A DNA stretch of 64,000 nt from Methylobacterium radiotolerans JCM 2831 (GTDB lineage: Bacteria > Pseudomonadota > Alphaproteobacteria > Rhizobiales > Beijerinckiaceae): assembly GCF_000019725.1 (NCBI RefSeq), contig NC_010505.1, positions 1,600,001 to 1,664,000 on the forward strand. Reading direction: 5' to 3'. Positions within the stretch are counted from its first letter, which is position 1. Each line of letters starts with the position of its first letter. Shown here piece after piece: positions 34,152 to 42,658 of this stretch. The notes under the pieces were generated by a model. It saw nothing but the letters and a program-made list of their open reading frames with translations, was not told the DNA's origin and did not search any database. The translations under genes were made by a program, and so were the position numbers.

Positions 34152-36080
34152 ATGCAAGCGGTCGCGCGATCGGAACCCCCTGCGGCGGCGCCCTGCGCCG
34201 GCCCCGCGGACCGGGCCAGCCACCGCGGCGGATGGCGCGCGCCGCGGCTGCGCGTCGTGCTGGCCCTGGGTTTCGGCACGCTCGGCTTCCTGACGACCCT
34301 GGCGCTCGCCGCCCTGGCGAGCCGGGAGGCGACCCGCCGGCTCGAGGCGGAGGTCGGCGGGCAGCTCGTCGAGATCGCCGGGCAGATGGCCCGGGGCCTC
34401 GATATCGGGATGTTCGAGCGCTGGCGCGACATCCAGATCGCCGCCGCCTCGGACAGTCTGCGCGATCCCGGAGCCGGAACGGCCGCCAAGCGCGCCGTGA
34501 TGGAGCGGCTCCAGGCGACCTACCCGGCCTACTCGATCATCGGGCTGATCGACTCCGACGGGCGCGTCTCCGTCACCAGCACCGGCGCCCTGGAGGGCGC
34601 GGACGTCTCCGGTCGCGACTACTTCCGCGGCGGCCGCGCGGGCCCCTACGTGGGCGACGTGCACCCGGCCAAGCTCCTCGAGGCGCTGATGCCCCCGGAC
34701 GAGGCCGCCGCGCGCGCGGCGGCGCGCGAGCCCCTGCGGCTCCTCGACGTCGCGGCCCCGGTCCGGGCGCCGGACGGCCGCGTCCTCGGGGTGCTGGCCG
34801 CGCATCTCGACTGGGCCTGGGCGCGCGACATGGCCCGCGTCCTCGAAGGCGCCCTCCGGGGCCACCGCCAGGGTGCCGAGATCCTGATCCTGTCCCGCGA
34901 CGGCACCGTGCTCCTCGGTCCGCCCGCCCTGCAGGGCGCCCCCCTGCCCCGGTCGGTCCTGGCGGGCGGACGGCCCCTCGATCCGGAGGGCACGAGCCGG
35001 GTCGGCCCCTGGCCGGACGGCACCGCGTATCTCAGCGCCCGCGCGTCCACGGCCGGCCACCGCGACTATCCGGGCCTCGGCTGGCAGGTGGTGGTCCGGC
35101 AGGTGGCCGACCGGGCCCTGACCTCGGTGGCGGCCCTGCGCGGGAGCATCCTGGCGGCGGGCAGCGCGGTGGCCCTCGCGGCGGCGCTGCTCGCGTGGCT
35201 GCTGGCCGGCCTGATCGCCCGCCCCCTGCTGGATCTGGCGGCCGCTGCCGAGACCCTGGGCCGCGACCAGCCCCTGCCGCCGCTGCCCCGCTCCTTCGTG
35301 CGCGAGGGCGCGACGATCGCCGCCGCCCTGGCGGCGGCGGCGGACGAACGGGCCCGGCGCGCGGAGACCCACCGGCTGCTGATCGACGAACTCAATCACC
35401 GGGTGAAGAATACCCTCGCCACCGTGCAGGCGATGGCGGCGCAGAGCCTGAAGAATCTCGGCGCCGGCGCGGCGGCAGGGCGCGACGCCTTCGAGGCGCG
35501 GCTCCTCGCCCTGTCGCGCGCCCACGATATCCTGACCCGCGAGAGCTGGGCGAGCGCGGATCTGCGCGGCATCGCCGCCCAGGCGGTGCGGCCCTTCCTG
35601 GGTCCGGAACCCGCGGGCGGCGATCCGTCGAACCGGGATTCTTCCGGTCGGGAGACTTCGGACCGGGACACTCTGGGCGCGAACACCCCGCGCATCACCC
35701 TGGACGGCCCCGACCTGCGGCTGCCGCCCGAGGGAGCGCTCGCGCTCACGATGATCCTGCACGAATTGTGCACCAACGCGGTCAAGCACGGCGCCCTGTC
35801 GGTTCCGGCCGGGCGAGCCGCGCTGGCCTGGACGGTGGAGGCCGGTCCGGACACCGAGACCCTGCGGCTGACCTGGCGCGAGCGCGGCGGCCCGCCGGTC
35901 GTCTCCCCCTCGCGGAAGGGGTTCGGCACCCGCCTGCTCGAGCGGGGCTTCGCCGGGGGCAGGACCGCCAGCCTCACCTACGAGGCCGGCGGCCTCGTCT
36001 ACGTGGCGGCCAATCCTCTGCCCGCCGCCGGCCGCGCGCCCGCACGGTCCGCGCCGCGTCCGAACGCCGGGCGGGCCTGA
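34152..36080 (+). CDS. Membrane-bound sensor histidine kinase (dCache, HWE type)
   Basis: 642 residues. Membrane helix 1 is at 33-56, followed by a periplasmic double-Cache sensor domain at about 60-320 (GLIDSDGRVSVTST, then SGRDYFRGG), helix 2 at about 331-356, a short HAMP-like linker, the HWE H-box IDELNHRVKNTLATVQAMA with His416, and an HATPase with N-box ILHELCTNAVKHGAL (535-549). A charged, repeat-like SNRDSSGRETSDRDT insertion at about 493-507 lies just before the ATPase core. The ATG at 34152 has AGGGAG. No adjacent response regulator; output probably joins the general stress response (inference). Signal unknown. Confidence 0.9.
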   Translation: MQAVARSEPPAAAPCAGPADRASHRGGWRAPRLRVVLALGFGTLGFLTTLALAALASREATRRLEAEVGGQLVEIAGQMARGLDIGMFERWRDIQIAAASDSLRDPGAGTAAKRAVMERLQATYPAYSIIGLIDSDGRVSVTSTGALEGADVSGRDYFRGGRAGPYVGDVHPAKLLEALMPPDEAAARAAAREPLRLLDVAAPVRAPDGRVLGVLAAHLDWAWARDMARVLEGALRGHRQGAEILILSRDGTVLLGPPALQGAPLPRSVLAGGRPLDPEGTSRVGPWPDGTAYLSARASTAGHRDYPGLGWQVVVRQVADRALTSVAALRGSILAAGSAVALAAALLAWLLAGLIARPLLDLAAAAETLGRDQPLPPLPRSFVREGATIAAALAAAADERARRAETHRLLIDELNHRVKNTLATVQAMAAQSLKNLGAGAAAGRDAFEARLLALSRAHDILTRESWASADLRGIAAQAVRPFLGPEPAGGDPSNRDSSGRETSDRDTLGANTPRITLDGPDLRLPPEGALALTMILHELCTNAVKHGALSVPAGRAALAWTVEAGPDTETLRLTWRERGGPPVVSPSRKGFGTRLLERGFAGGRTASLTYEAGGLVYVAANPLPAAGRAPARSAPRPNAGRA

Positions 36081-36384
36081 TCCCGCCCCGACCCGGGCGA
36101 CCGTCGTCCCCGCCTCGACCCGACATCGCGCGCCCCTCTGCGGCGGGGCGGCCGCGCAGCCCTGCGCGCCGGCGAGGCCGGAATCCCCCTTTAATCCCGG
36201 CCATGATTTCACGGCGCAACGAAGACGTGTGCGGGCGCACACGATAGTACATATGCCGAGGATTAAAGTGTTAATCGATATAATGTGCCGATGCGCACAC
36301 GCTATTCCGGAAATTTAGACTAGGTTCGACTTAGCGGCAGGGATGCAGTGTCCCGCGCCACAGGTTGAACAGCGAGGAAACGCC
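36081..36384. other. 304-bp promoter region
   Basis: The first 110 bases are GC-rich and featureless; the rest, 36190-36330, is AT-rich and contains several short palindromes and a TATAAT, listed separately. No gene is supported here. Confidence 0.6.
36227..36284 (+). promoter_or_regulatory. Probable promoter with two palindromic operator candidates
   Basis: A perfect GTGTGC-gggc-GCACAC palindrome lies at 36227-36242 and a perfect ATTAA-agtg-TTAAT palindrome at 36262-36275, immediately upstream of a consensus TATAAT at 36279-36284. A further GCGCACACG follows at 36294-36302. No TTGACA-like -35 box is at the right distance, suggesting an activator-dependent or extended promoter. It faces the small secreted-protein gene at 36385. 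Confidence 0.5.
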
Positions 36385-36726
36385 ATGACCCAGTCCCGAC
36401 ATCTCCCGGCTCGCGGCCGCACGGCCGGTTCCGCCTTCGGCCTCGCCCTGGGCCTCCTGACCGGAATCCTCGGCGCGCCCCTGGCGGCGCAGGCGGGCGA
36501 AGGCGGCGGTGGGAGCCGCCAGGCCGCCGGCGGCGGCCACATGAGCTCCTACATCAGCGACCCCCACCACGACCCGCGCTCGCTGCACTCGCAGCGTTCC
36601 GGGTCCGGGCAGCTCCTCGGGGCGCCGATGGTTCACGACAGGGCCGGGGCCAGCGTGGCGCGTGGCCAGGTCGTCGACCCGCACTGGGCCTCCGGAACCG
36701 CGGAGCGCCGCCGGGTCCGTCGCTGA
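36385..36726 (+). CDS. Small exported Gly/His/Ser-rich protein, unknown
   Basis: 113 residues with a signal peptide (FGLALGLLTGILGAPLAAQA, cleavage after AQA). The mature part starts with GEGGGGSRQAAGGGH, then SYISDPHHDPRSLHSQRSGSG, and is polar and low-complexity. A GAGGAAA ribosome site precedes the ATG. No family recognised. Probably periplasmic or secreted, with its own AT-rich promoter carrying two palindromes. Confidence 0.7.
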   Translation: MTQSRHLPARGRTAGSAFGLALGLLTGILGAPLAAQAGEGGGGSRQAAGGGHMSSYISDPHHDPRSLHSQRSGSGQLLGAPMVHDRAGASVARGQVVDPHWASGTAERRRVRR

Positions 36727-36920
36727 GACTTCGCACGCCGAGACTTCGGACGCGACACCCCGACACCGAGACTCACCGCCCGGCCCCTCCGGCCGGGCGG
36801 TCCCGACCCGACCGAACACCGCTCCGCGCTCCCGCGCAGCGCCGCCGTCCGGCAGGCGCGCTCCGGCGCATCGCCCTTCCCCGTTCCGCCTTCCGGCTCT
36901 CCCAGCTTCAGGGACCCTTC

Positions 36921-37598
36921 ATGAACAACATCATCCAGGGCATCGCCAGCTTCCAGGGCAGCGTCTTTCCCGGCCAGCGGCAGATGTACCAGCAGCTGGT
37001 GCGCGACGGGCAGCACCCGAGCGCGCTGATCATCGCCTGCGCGGATTCCCGGGTCTCGCCCGAGCACATCACCCAGGCGGGGCCCGGGGACCTGTTCGTC
37101 TGCCGCAACGCCGGCAACATCGTGCCCCCGGCCTCCGACGTGGTCGGCGGCGTCTCCTCGGCGATCGAGTACGCCGTGGTGGCCCTCGGCGTGCGCGACA
37201 TCGTGGTCTGCGGCCACTCGGATTGCGGCGCCATGAAGGGGCTGATGAACCGGGACCTGCTCAAGCGGATGCCCAGCGTCGCCGCCTGGCTGCGCCACGC
37301 CGAGGCCGCCGAGCGGATCGTCTGCGAGGCCTATCCCGAGGGGATGGACGCGCAGGCCCGCCACCACGCCCTGGCCCTGGAGAACGTGGTGGTCCAGCTC
37401 GCCAACCTGCGCACCCATCCGAGCGTCGCCGCCGCCCTGGCCAAGGGTTCCCTGCGGCTGCACGGCTGGTTCTTCGAGATCGAGACCGGGGCCCTCCTGG
37501 CCTATGACGGCGCGAGCGGGCGCTTCCGGCCGATCGCCGGGGCCGACATGCCCGTGGCGCAGGATTCCTCCGCCAGCAGCCGCCTGCAGGCGGCCTGA
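36921..37598 (+). CDS. Beta-class carbonic anhydrase
   Basis: 225 residues. It interconverts CO2 and bicarbonate with a zinc bound by Cys40, His99 and Cys102 plus Asp42/Arg44 of the CADSRV dyad (IACADSRVSP and VCGHSDCGAMKG). No signal peptide, so cytoplasmic. The three-base spacing to the SulP transporter gene indicates one operon: the enzyme would supply or consume bicarbonate at the transporter. Methylotrophs need bicarbonate for carboxylation steps. Confidence 0.94.
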   Translation: MNNIIQGIASFQGSVFPGQRQMYQQLVRDGQHPSALIIACADSRVSPEHITQAGPGDLFVCRNAGNIVPPASDVVGGVSSAIEYAVVALGVRDIVVCGHSDCGAMKGLMNRDLLKRMPSVAAWLRHAEAAERIVCEAYPEGMDAQARHHALALENVVVQLANLRTHPSVAAALAKGSLRLHGWFFEIETGALLAYDGASGRFRPIAGADMPVAQDSSASSRLQAA

Positions 37599-37600
37599 TC

Positions 37601-39181
37601 ATGCGCCCCCCCGGCCGCCTGACCACGACCCTGCAGAGCGCCCTCGCCCCGGGCGGCGCCGTCCGGGCGAGCCTCGCCCGGGACCTGCCCGCCTCCGTGG
37701 TGGTCTTCCTGGTGGCGCTGCCCCTGTGCATGGGCATCGCCATCGCGTCCGGCGTGCCGCCGGAGCGCGGCCTCATCACCGGCATCGTCGGCGGCATCGT
37801 GGTCGGCCTCCTCGCCGGCTCGCCGCTCCAGGTCAGCGGGCCCGCCGCCGGGCTCGCCGTGATCGTCTACGGGTTCGTGCAGGCGCACGGTCTCGACGCC
37901 CTGGGCCCCGTCCTGGTGGTGGCGGGCCTCGTCCAGCTCGCCGCCGGCGCCCTGCGGGTCGGCGGCTGGTTCCGGGCGATCTCGCCGGCCGTGGTGCACG
38001 GCATGCTGGCCGGCATCGGGATCCTGATCGTGCTGGCCCAGATCCACGTCCTGACCGACGCCCTCCCCCGGGCGAGCGGCCTCGACAATCTCGTGGCGAT
38101 CCCGGCCGCATTCTTCAACTTCGTCACCGGCACGGGCGACCGCACCGGGGCCGTGATCGTCGGCGGGATCACCATCGCGGCGATGATCGCCTGGGAGCGG
38201 CTGCGCCCGGCGCGGCTCCGGCTCCTGCCCGGGGCGCTCGTCGGCGTGCTGGCGGGCAGCCTCGTGGCGGGGCTCGGGGATTTCGCCGTCAAGCGCGTGG
38301 CGGTGCCGGAGGCGCTGTTCTCCGGCCTCGCCCTGCCGGCTGCCGAGTCCTGGGCGCGCCTCGCCGAGGCCGAGATCCTGATCATGGCCCTGGTGATCGC
38401 GGTGATCGCCAGCGCCGAGAGCCTGCTCTCGGCGGCCGCCGTCGACCGGATGCACGACGGCCCCCGCACCCAGTTCGACCGGGAACTCGGCGCGCAGGGC
38501 ATCGGCAACCTGATCTGCGGGCTCGTCGGCGCGCTGCCGATGACCGGGGTGATCGTGCGCTCCTCGGCCAACGTCCAGGCGGGCGCGGTGAGCCGCGCCG
38601 CCACGGTGATGCACGGGACCTGGATCCTGGCCTTCCTGCTCGCGCTGCCCTGGCTGCTGGCCCTGGTGCCGACCGCGAGCCTCGCCGGCATCCTGGTGGT
38701 CACCGGCTGGCGTCTGGCGAGCCCGGCCCACGCCCTGCACCTGCAGGCCCGCTACGGCTGGCTGACCGCGGCGATCTGGCTCGCCACGATGGCCACCGTG
38801 GTGGCGGTGGACCTGCTCACCGGGGTGCTGACCGGCCTCGCCCTGAGCCTGCTCCAGGCCCTGCCGAGCCTGCGCAAGGGACGGCTCCGGATCGAGCACG
38901 CGGCGGCCCCCGAAGTGCCGGGCGTGCCGGAGCTGCGCCTGTCGGGGGCGGCCACCTTCCTGCAGCTGCCGAGCCTCACGGCGGCCCTGGAGCGCACCCC
39001 GGCGGGCGGCGAGGTCCGCCTCGCCACCGACAACCTCGCGGCCATCGACCACACCTGCCTGGAGATGATCGGCGACTGGGCGAGCCGGCGCAGCGCCGGC
39101 GGCAGCCGGATCGCGGTGGTCGGCGGCTCGGGCGTCCCGCACGACCGGCTCGCCGCCGCGGTGGCGGCCCCGGCCCACTGA
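37601..39181 (+). CDS. SulP-family anion transporter with STAS domain (candidate bicarbonate transporter)
   Basis: 526 residues with about 10-12 membrane helices (SulP transmembrane region to about residue 420, containing LPLCMGIAIASGVPPERGLITGIVGG) and a C-terminal STAS domain at about 425-520 (LRLSGAATFLQLPSL...DHTCLEM). SulP proteins carry sulfate, bicarbonate or other anions. Pairing with a carbonic anhydrase in the same operon favours bicarbonate, as in known SulP-carbonic anhydrase partners. Substrate is inference. Starts two bases after the carbonic anhydrase stop, without an obvious ribosome site of its own, so translation may be coupled. Confidence 0.9.
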   Translation: MRPPGRLTTTLQSALAPGGAVRASLARDLPASVVVFLVALPLCMGIAIASGVPPERGLITGIVGGIVVGLLAGSPLQVSGPAAGLAVIVYGFVQAHGLDALGPVLVVAGLVQLAAGALRVGGWFRAISPAVVHGMLAGIGILIVLAQIHVLTDALPRASGLDNLVAIPAAFFNFVTGTGDRTGAVIVGGITIAAMIAWERLRPARLRLLPGALVGVLAGSLVAGLGDFAVKRVAVPEALFSGLALPAAESWARLAEAEILIMALVIAVIASAESLLSAAAVDRMHDGPRTQFDRELGAQGIGNLICGLVGALPMTGVIVRSSANVQAGAVSRAATVMHGTWILAFLLALPWLLALVPTASLAGILVVTGWRLASPAHALHLQARYGWLTAAIWLATMATVVAVDLLTGVLTGLALSLLQALPSLRKGRLRIEHAAAPEVPGVPELRLSGAATFLQLPSLTAALERTPAGGEVRLATDNLAAIDHTCLEMIGDWASRRSAGGSRIAVVGGSGVPHDRLAAAVAAPAH

Positions 39182-39533
39182 AGGGCCCCGCGCCCTCTGC
39201 CGGCGGCCGGCCCGGTCCGGCGGCGGGCGCCCGCAGCGCGGGCCGGGCGCCGAAGCCGCGGCCCGAGAAACAACGGCGCGGAGCCGTTCCCGTCGCCGGG
39301 GCGATCGGGAGCGGCTCCGCGCCGCGTCCGGCCACCGGCCCCGCTCTCCGGGCGGCGGCAGCCCGCCGCGCGGGCCGTCAAGGCTGTCCGGGTCCGGGGA
39401 CCCGGCGATCTTCAAAACCGGTTAATCCTGAATCTTCGCGCCCCTTTAACGAGCGGAAGGCCAGACTCAGCCCCACGGCAGGCCCGCGCCGCGGGACCGG
39501 CCGGCGGAATGGTTCTCGTCAGGAGCTTCGTCG
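39182..39533. other. 352-bp intergenic region
   Basis: Holds a strong hairpin (39274-39324, listed separately), then a moderately AT-rich segment (39410-39450) likely to contain the promoter of the next gene. No gene supported. Confidence 0.6.
39274..39324 (+). terminator. Hairpin after the SulP gene
   Basis: Perfect 13-bp arms CGGCGCGGAGCCG and CGGCTCCGCGCCG around a 25-base loop, about 90 bases past the SulP stop. No T-run follows, so it is a possible rather than proven terminator. Confidence 0.5.
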
Positions 39534-39908
39534 ATGATCAGGTTCCTCGCGGCCCCGGCCGCCTGCCTGGTCCTGTGCGGCGCCGCGGCAGCGCAGGACA
39601 TGCCCGGCCTCGCGACCCTGAGCCCGCCCGACCCGGTGCAGCCGGTGGCCGCGAGCCCCGCGCTCCCGGCGCCGGACAGGGCGGTCGCGCCGGGGTCGCG
39701 ACCGGAGGCCGGCCCCGATCAGGCCGCGCTCCGGCCCGAGCCCGGCCGGGCGCCCCTCGGCAGCCTCACCCTCCGCGGCACCGCGGCCGACCCCGCGCAG
39801 ACGACCGCCAGCCTGAGGGCCCCGGCGACCGGCTCCGGCGCGTCCAAGCCCTGGTGCGCGCAGGAGCGCCGGGTCGGCACCGGTCAGGGCTTCTGCCTGG
39901 TCAACTGA
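39534..39908 (+). CDS. Small exported protein of unknown function
   Basis: 124 residues. Signal peptide RFLAAPAACLVLCGAAAAQ with cleavage after AAA or AAQ; the mature part is Pro/Ala-rich with a C-terminal pair of cysteines (KPWCAQERRVGTGQGFCLVN) that could form a disulphide. AGGAG ribosome site eight bases upstream. No family recognised. Confidence 0.65.
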   Translation: MIRFLAAPAACLVLCGAAAAQDMPGLATLSPPDPVQPVAASPALPAPDRAVAPGSRPEAGPDQAALRPEPGRAPLGSLTLRGTAADPAQTTASLRAPATGSGASKPWCAQERRVGTGQGFCLVN

Positions 39909-40170
39909 AGCGGCCCGACCGGCGCTGCCGGCGCCCGGCGGCCGGGCCAGGAGGCCGCGTAGACCGTGACCTCGTCGAAGGTCCCAACCCTCCGGCGCGT
40001 GGTCGCGGGAGGCGACGAGGAGCACCGGCACGGCCGCGCCGACCGCCGCGACGGCGAGCAGCCGCGTGATCAGATCCGCGTGGGCGCGGGCGGCCTGGGT
40101 CAGCGCGCGGCCGAGCGGATCGCCGGGCCCGACGCGCGCCCAAGTGGGGAGACGGTGGCGGGGTCCGGCG

Positions 40171-40821
40171 TCACGTCTTCGTGACCGGCACCCCTCGGGC
40201 TGGGTCCGGCTCCGAAGATGCCAGGGCGTAGGTGGCCTCGGCGACCCGGTTCAGGGGGCCACCCGGCCCCGACCGCTTCCACAGGCGCGTGTTGAGGGCC
40301 GCCACCGGATCCCGGCCGGGCAGGGTGAAGCCCTGCCGGGCGAGCACCTCCAGGATCTCGGCCGCGTGCAGCGGCCGGCCCGCCCGCGCGATCGCCGCGC
40401 AGGCCGCCTGCACCACGGCCCGGCCGTAGCGGCGGGCGCCGGCGGCGTCCTCCGTGAAGGCGATCACCGGCGGGATCGGCCCGGCGGCGCCGGCGGGATC
40501 GGGCGCCCCCGCGGACCGCGCCGCCGGATCGACCCGCACGCCCCGCCGTCCGCGGGCCGCGGGCTCCCCGTCGGCAGGCGCCCCGGGCCGGCCCTCCGGC
40601 ACGTCCCGACCCCGCGGCGGCCCGTCGGCCGGGTCTCGGCGCAGCCCCGCCGGCGGATCGGGCTTCAGGGTCGGGTCCGGCCGCGCGTCCGCTCCGCCGG
40701 CCGCCAGCCGGCGACCGAGCTCCTGGTAGAGGACGAGATCGGCGATCTCCCGATCGAGCGCCTCGCGCTGGCGGCGCAGCGCGGCGAGCCGCGCCGCGAT
40801 CTCGGAGTCCGACAGGCCCAC
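40171..40821 (-). CDS. Coiled-coil plus HARE-HTH-like winged-helix protein, downstream of repA
   Basis: 216 residues. Residues 1-40 form a coiled coil (IAARLAALRRQREALDREIA), then a Pro/Arg-rich linker to about 120, then a C-terminal block LHAAEILEVLARQGF with WKRSGPGGPLNRVAEATYALA that resembles HARE-HTH/winged-helix DNA-binding domains. The GTG start at 40821 is supported by GGAAGGA seven bases upstream; a nearby ATG is out of frame. It is transcribed after repA across a 117-base gap full of ATTCC/GGAAT motifs, suggesting a replication or copy-control partner. Function not proven. Confidence 0.7.
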   Translation of the reverse strand: MGLSDSEIAARLAALRRQREALDREIADLVLYQELGRRLAAGGADARPDPTLKPDPPAGLRRDPADGPPRGRDVPEGRPGAPADGEPAARGRRGVRVDPAARSAGAPDPAGAAGPIPPVIAFTEDAAGARRYGRAVVQAACAAIARAGRPLHAAEILEVLARQGFTLPGRDPVAALNTRLWKRSGPGGPLNRVAEATYALASSEPDPARGVPVTKT

Positions 40822-40855
40822 GTCATGTTCCTTCCAAGCGGACGGAACATATACT

Positions 40856-40922
40856 CATTCCGATCGGCGGAGGGAATACGGCCGTCTCTCCATCCTGGCC
40901 CGTTTCATTCCGTGAGGGAATG
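40856..40922. promoter_or_regulatory. Paired ATTCC/GGAAT inverted repeats between repA and the HTH gene
   Basis: Two inverted repeats lie in the short gap: ATTCC-N11-GGAAT (40857-40877) and CATTCC-gtgag-GGAATG (40906-40922). Further ATTCC copies sit at 40941 and 40961 in the end of repA. This clustering looks like an operator or secondary binding array for RepA or the neighbouring HTH protein. Confidence 0.5.
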
Positions 40923-40938
40923 AACCTCGCGCTCTGAT

Positions 40939-42033
40939 CTATTCCTTCGCGCGCTTCCGTATTCCCTTGCCCGCAGGGCGGGGCGGCACGAGCAGCGTGC
41001 TGGGATCGGCCGGGTGCAGGGTCAGGCCGCCGTCGTCGAGCACCAGCGGCAGCCGCGGAAACACCTCGCGCAGGTGCGCGAGATCGGCCTTGAACGCCTG
41101 GCGGAAGCTGCGGATCGAGGCGTTCTCGGCCCCGAACTGCGCGTGGAGGTTCGCCCAGGTCAGGCGGAGCGGCCGCTGCAGGGACCGCAGGCGGTAGCCG
41201 GTCCAGAACAGCAGGTCGAGCTTGCGCGCCGAGCCCGAGAAGGCCCGGGCCGCCCGCACGTCCACCGGCAGGGCGTGCCGGATCAGGGTCTCGTAGAATT
41301 CGGGATCGAAGCGCACCGTGCGGCCGGCCTCGTCGTCCCCCTCCCCGGCGCGGGGGCGCCACAGCTCCAGGCTGCGGAACGGCGGGACGTTGAGGGTGGT
41401 GGCGCTGTCGCGCCCGTCCCAGAGGCCGATCTGCATGGAGCAGGCGGCCAGCCGGTTCAGCTGTTCCTTGAACTGGCGGATGGTGCCGCGCTCGCCCCCC
41501 GTGACCGCGAAGCCCATCTCGCGCATGAAGCCCGACAGGGTCTCGGCCACCTTCACGGTGGGGCTGCGCTGGCGCACGGCCTCGGTGCAGAGGTGGAGCA
41601 GGACCAGCCGGGCCTTCGGGCCGTAGGGCAGCCCCTGGGGCTCGAAGGCGCCGGTCTCCGGGTCCTTGATCCGGCCGGCGATCAGGTTGAGCGAGTTGCG
41701 GCCGTAGCTGCGGGAGAATTCCCGCACCGGCCCGGGATCGCGGTAGGGCAGGCCGCACAGAGCCAGGACCGAGTGGATGTGCTGGAGGCTCGACGGGAGG
41801 GCCGGCTCGTTCTCGATCACGAGGCGCACCGCGTCGCGGCGGCGCTGGTCGCGCGACAGCCCGGCCCGGCGGCTCTCCTCCTCCCCCAGGAGGGCGGCCC
41901 GGGCATCGCGCTCGCGCTGACGGTGCAGCACGTGCTCGACGATCTGCGCGAACAGGAAGCCGCCGCGCGCCGCCTCGATCTCGGCCCGCAGGTCCGGGTC
42001 ATGGATCCCGGCGATCTTCTCCTCGATGCTCAT
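40939..42033 (-). CDS. repA: Plasmid-type replication initiator RepA (RepA_C family)
   Basis: 364 residues of the iteron-plasmid initiator type (RepA_C). A diagnostic block LPYGPKARLVLLHLCTEAV is followed by TVKVAETLSGFMREMGF, GGERGTIRQFKEQLNRL and a basic C-terminus. Such proteins bind iterons and recruit DnaA and helicase to open the origin. The ATG at 42033 begins MSIEEKIAGIHDP; upstream in-frame codons were rejected because they run into the iteron region. Gene and iterons are adjacent, as in plasmid replicons. The next gene on the strand is the HTH protein. Surrounded by core chromosomal genes. Confidence 0.85.
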   Translation of the reverse strand: MSIEEKIAGIHDPDLRAEIEAARGGFLFAQIVEHVLHRQRERDARAALLGEEESRRAGLSRDQRRRDAVRLVIENEPALPSSLQHIHSVLALCGLPYRDPGPVREFSRSYGRNSLNLIAGRIKDPETGAFEPQGLPYGPKARLVLLHLCTEAVRQRSPTVKVAETLSGFMREMGFAVTGGERGTIRQFKEQLNRLAACSMQIGLWDGRDSATTLNVPPFRSLELWRPRAGEGDDEAGRTVRFDPEFYETLIRHALPVDVRAARAFSGSARKLDLLFWTGYRLRSLQRPLRLTWANLHAQFGAENASIRSFRQAFKADLAHLREVFPRLPLVLDDGGLTLHPADPSTLLVPPRPAGKGIRKRAKE

Positions 42034-42224
42034 CGCCCCTCGGCCCGCGCTGCACGGGCCGTCCATCCGGCGGGCGGACGGACGGCCCGATCCTGCCATG
42101 CCACGATTCGCCCGCCGCGGCCCCCGTCCGGTCGGCCTTGTCCCGGCAATCCACGCTTCCCCGGTGCGGGATCACGCCCGCGAGCGGGCCGACGCCGGTC
42201 GCTTCACGGCCGGCGCCCGCCCCG

Positions 42225-42473
42225 GCGCGCAGAGTTCGATACGGGTCTCGTCGCCCGCCGATCCGACGCCGAGCCGACGCCGCGTCCGGCGCAGAGTCCG
42301 ATACGCGCGGGTGCCCGGTGACCGTCCCCGTTATCCACCGATCCGGGGGCGAATCCGCGCCGAATCGGATACGCGGCCGCGCAGATTCCGATACGGCGGG
42401 GCGCGGCCCGGGCGCAGAATCGGATACGCCGCCGCGCAGAGTTCAATGCATCCCCGCGCAGAGTCGGATGCGC
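42225..42473 (+). repeat. Seven iteron repeats upstream of repA (origin of replication)
   Basis: Seven direct repeats of about 19 bases with consensus near CGCGCAGAGTYSGATACGC, starting near 42226, 42288, 42356, 42378, 42411, 42433 and 42455. Taking a fixed base in each, spacings are 62, 68, 22, 33, 22 and 22 bases, so the last five are phased in helical turns. The last two are degenerate (ATGC instead of ATAC). They lie directly upstream of repA on its leader side. A TTATCCACC DnaA-box-like site (42331-42339) falls among them and a TTTTCCACA site at 42650-42658 after them, with AT-rich DNA between. Confidence 0.85.
42331..42339 (+). promoter_or_regulatory. DnaA-box-like site within the iteron array
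   Basis: TTATCCACC differs from the DnaA consensus TTWTNCACA by one base. It sits in the longer gap between iterons 2 and 3, which suits DnaA loading at an iteron origin. Confidence 0.5.
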
Positions 42474-42583
42474 GAACGCGCGCCAAACCACTGGCACACA
42501 TGCGGAATTCGCCGCCCCATATAACCTGCTGAACTGACTCTCTGAAAGATTCCTCCAGATAATCTTCCTACTGCGGACCAGCC

Positions 42584-42601
42584 CGTTCGTTCTGACGAAC
42601 G
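42584..42601. promoter_or_regulatory. Perfect 7-bp-arm palindrome
   Basis: CGTTCGT-TCTG-ACGAACG. A symmetrical operator candidate between the AT-rich zone and the second DnaA-like box. It does not fit the direct-repeat alphaproteobacterial LexA box. The binding protein is unknown. Confidence 0.4.
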
Positions 42602-42649
42602 ACCGTGTCGCGCCGCACATGCACAGGGTGCGAAGGGAATATGAGCAGG

Positions 42650-42658
42650 TTTTCCACA
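42650..42658 (+). promoter_or_regulatory. DnaA box after the iterons
   Basis: TTTTCCACA fits the relaxed DnaA consensus TTWTNCACA exactly. It lies about 180 bases past the last iteron, beyond the AT-rich zone. Confidence 0.5.
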
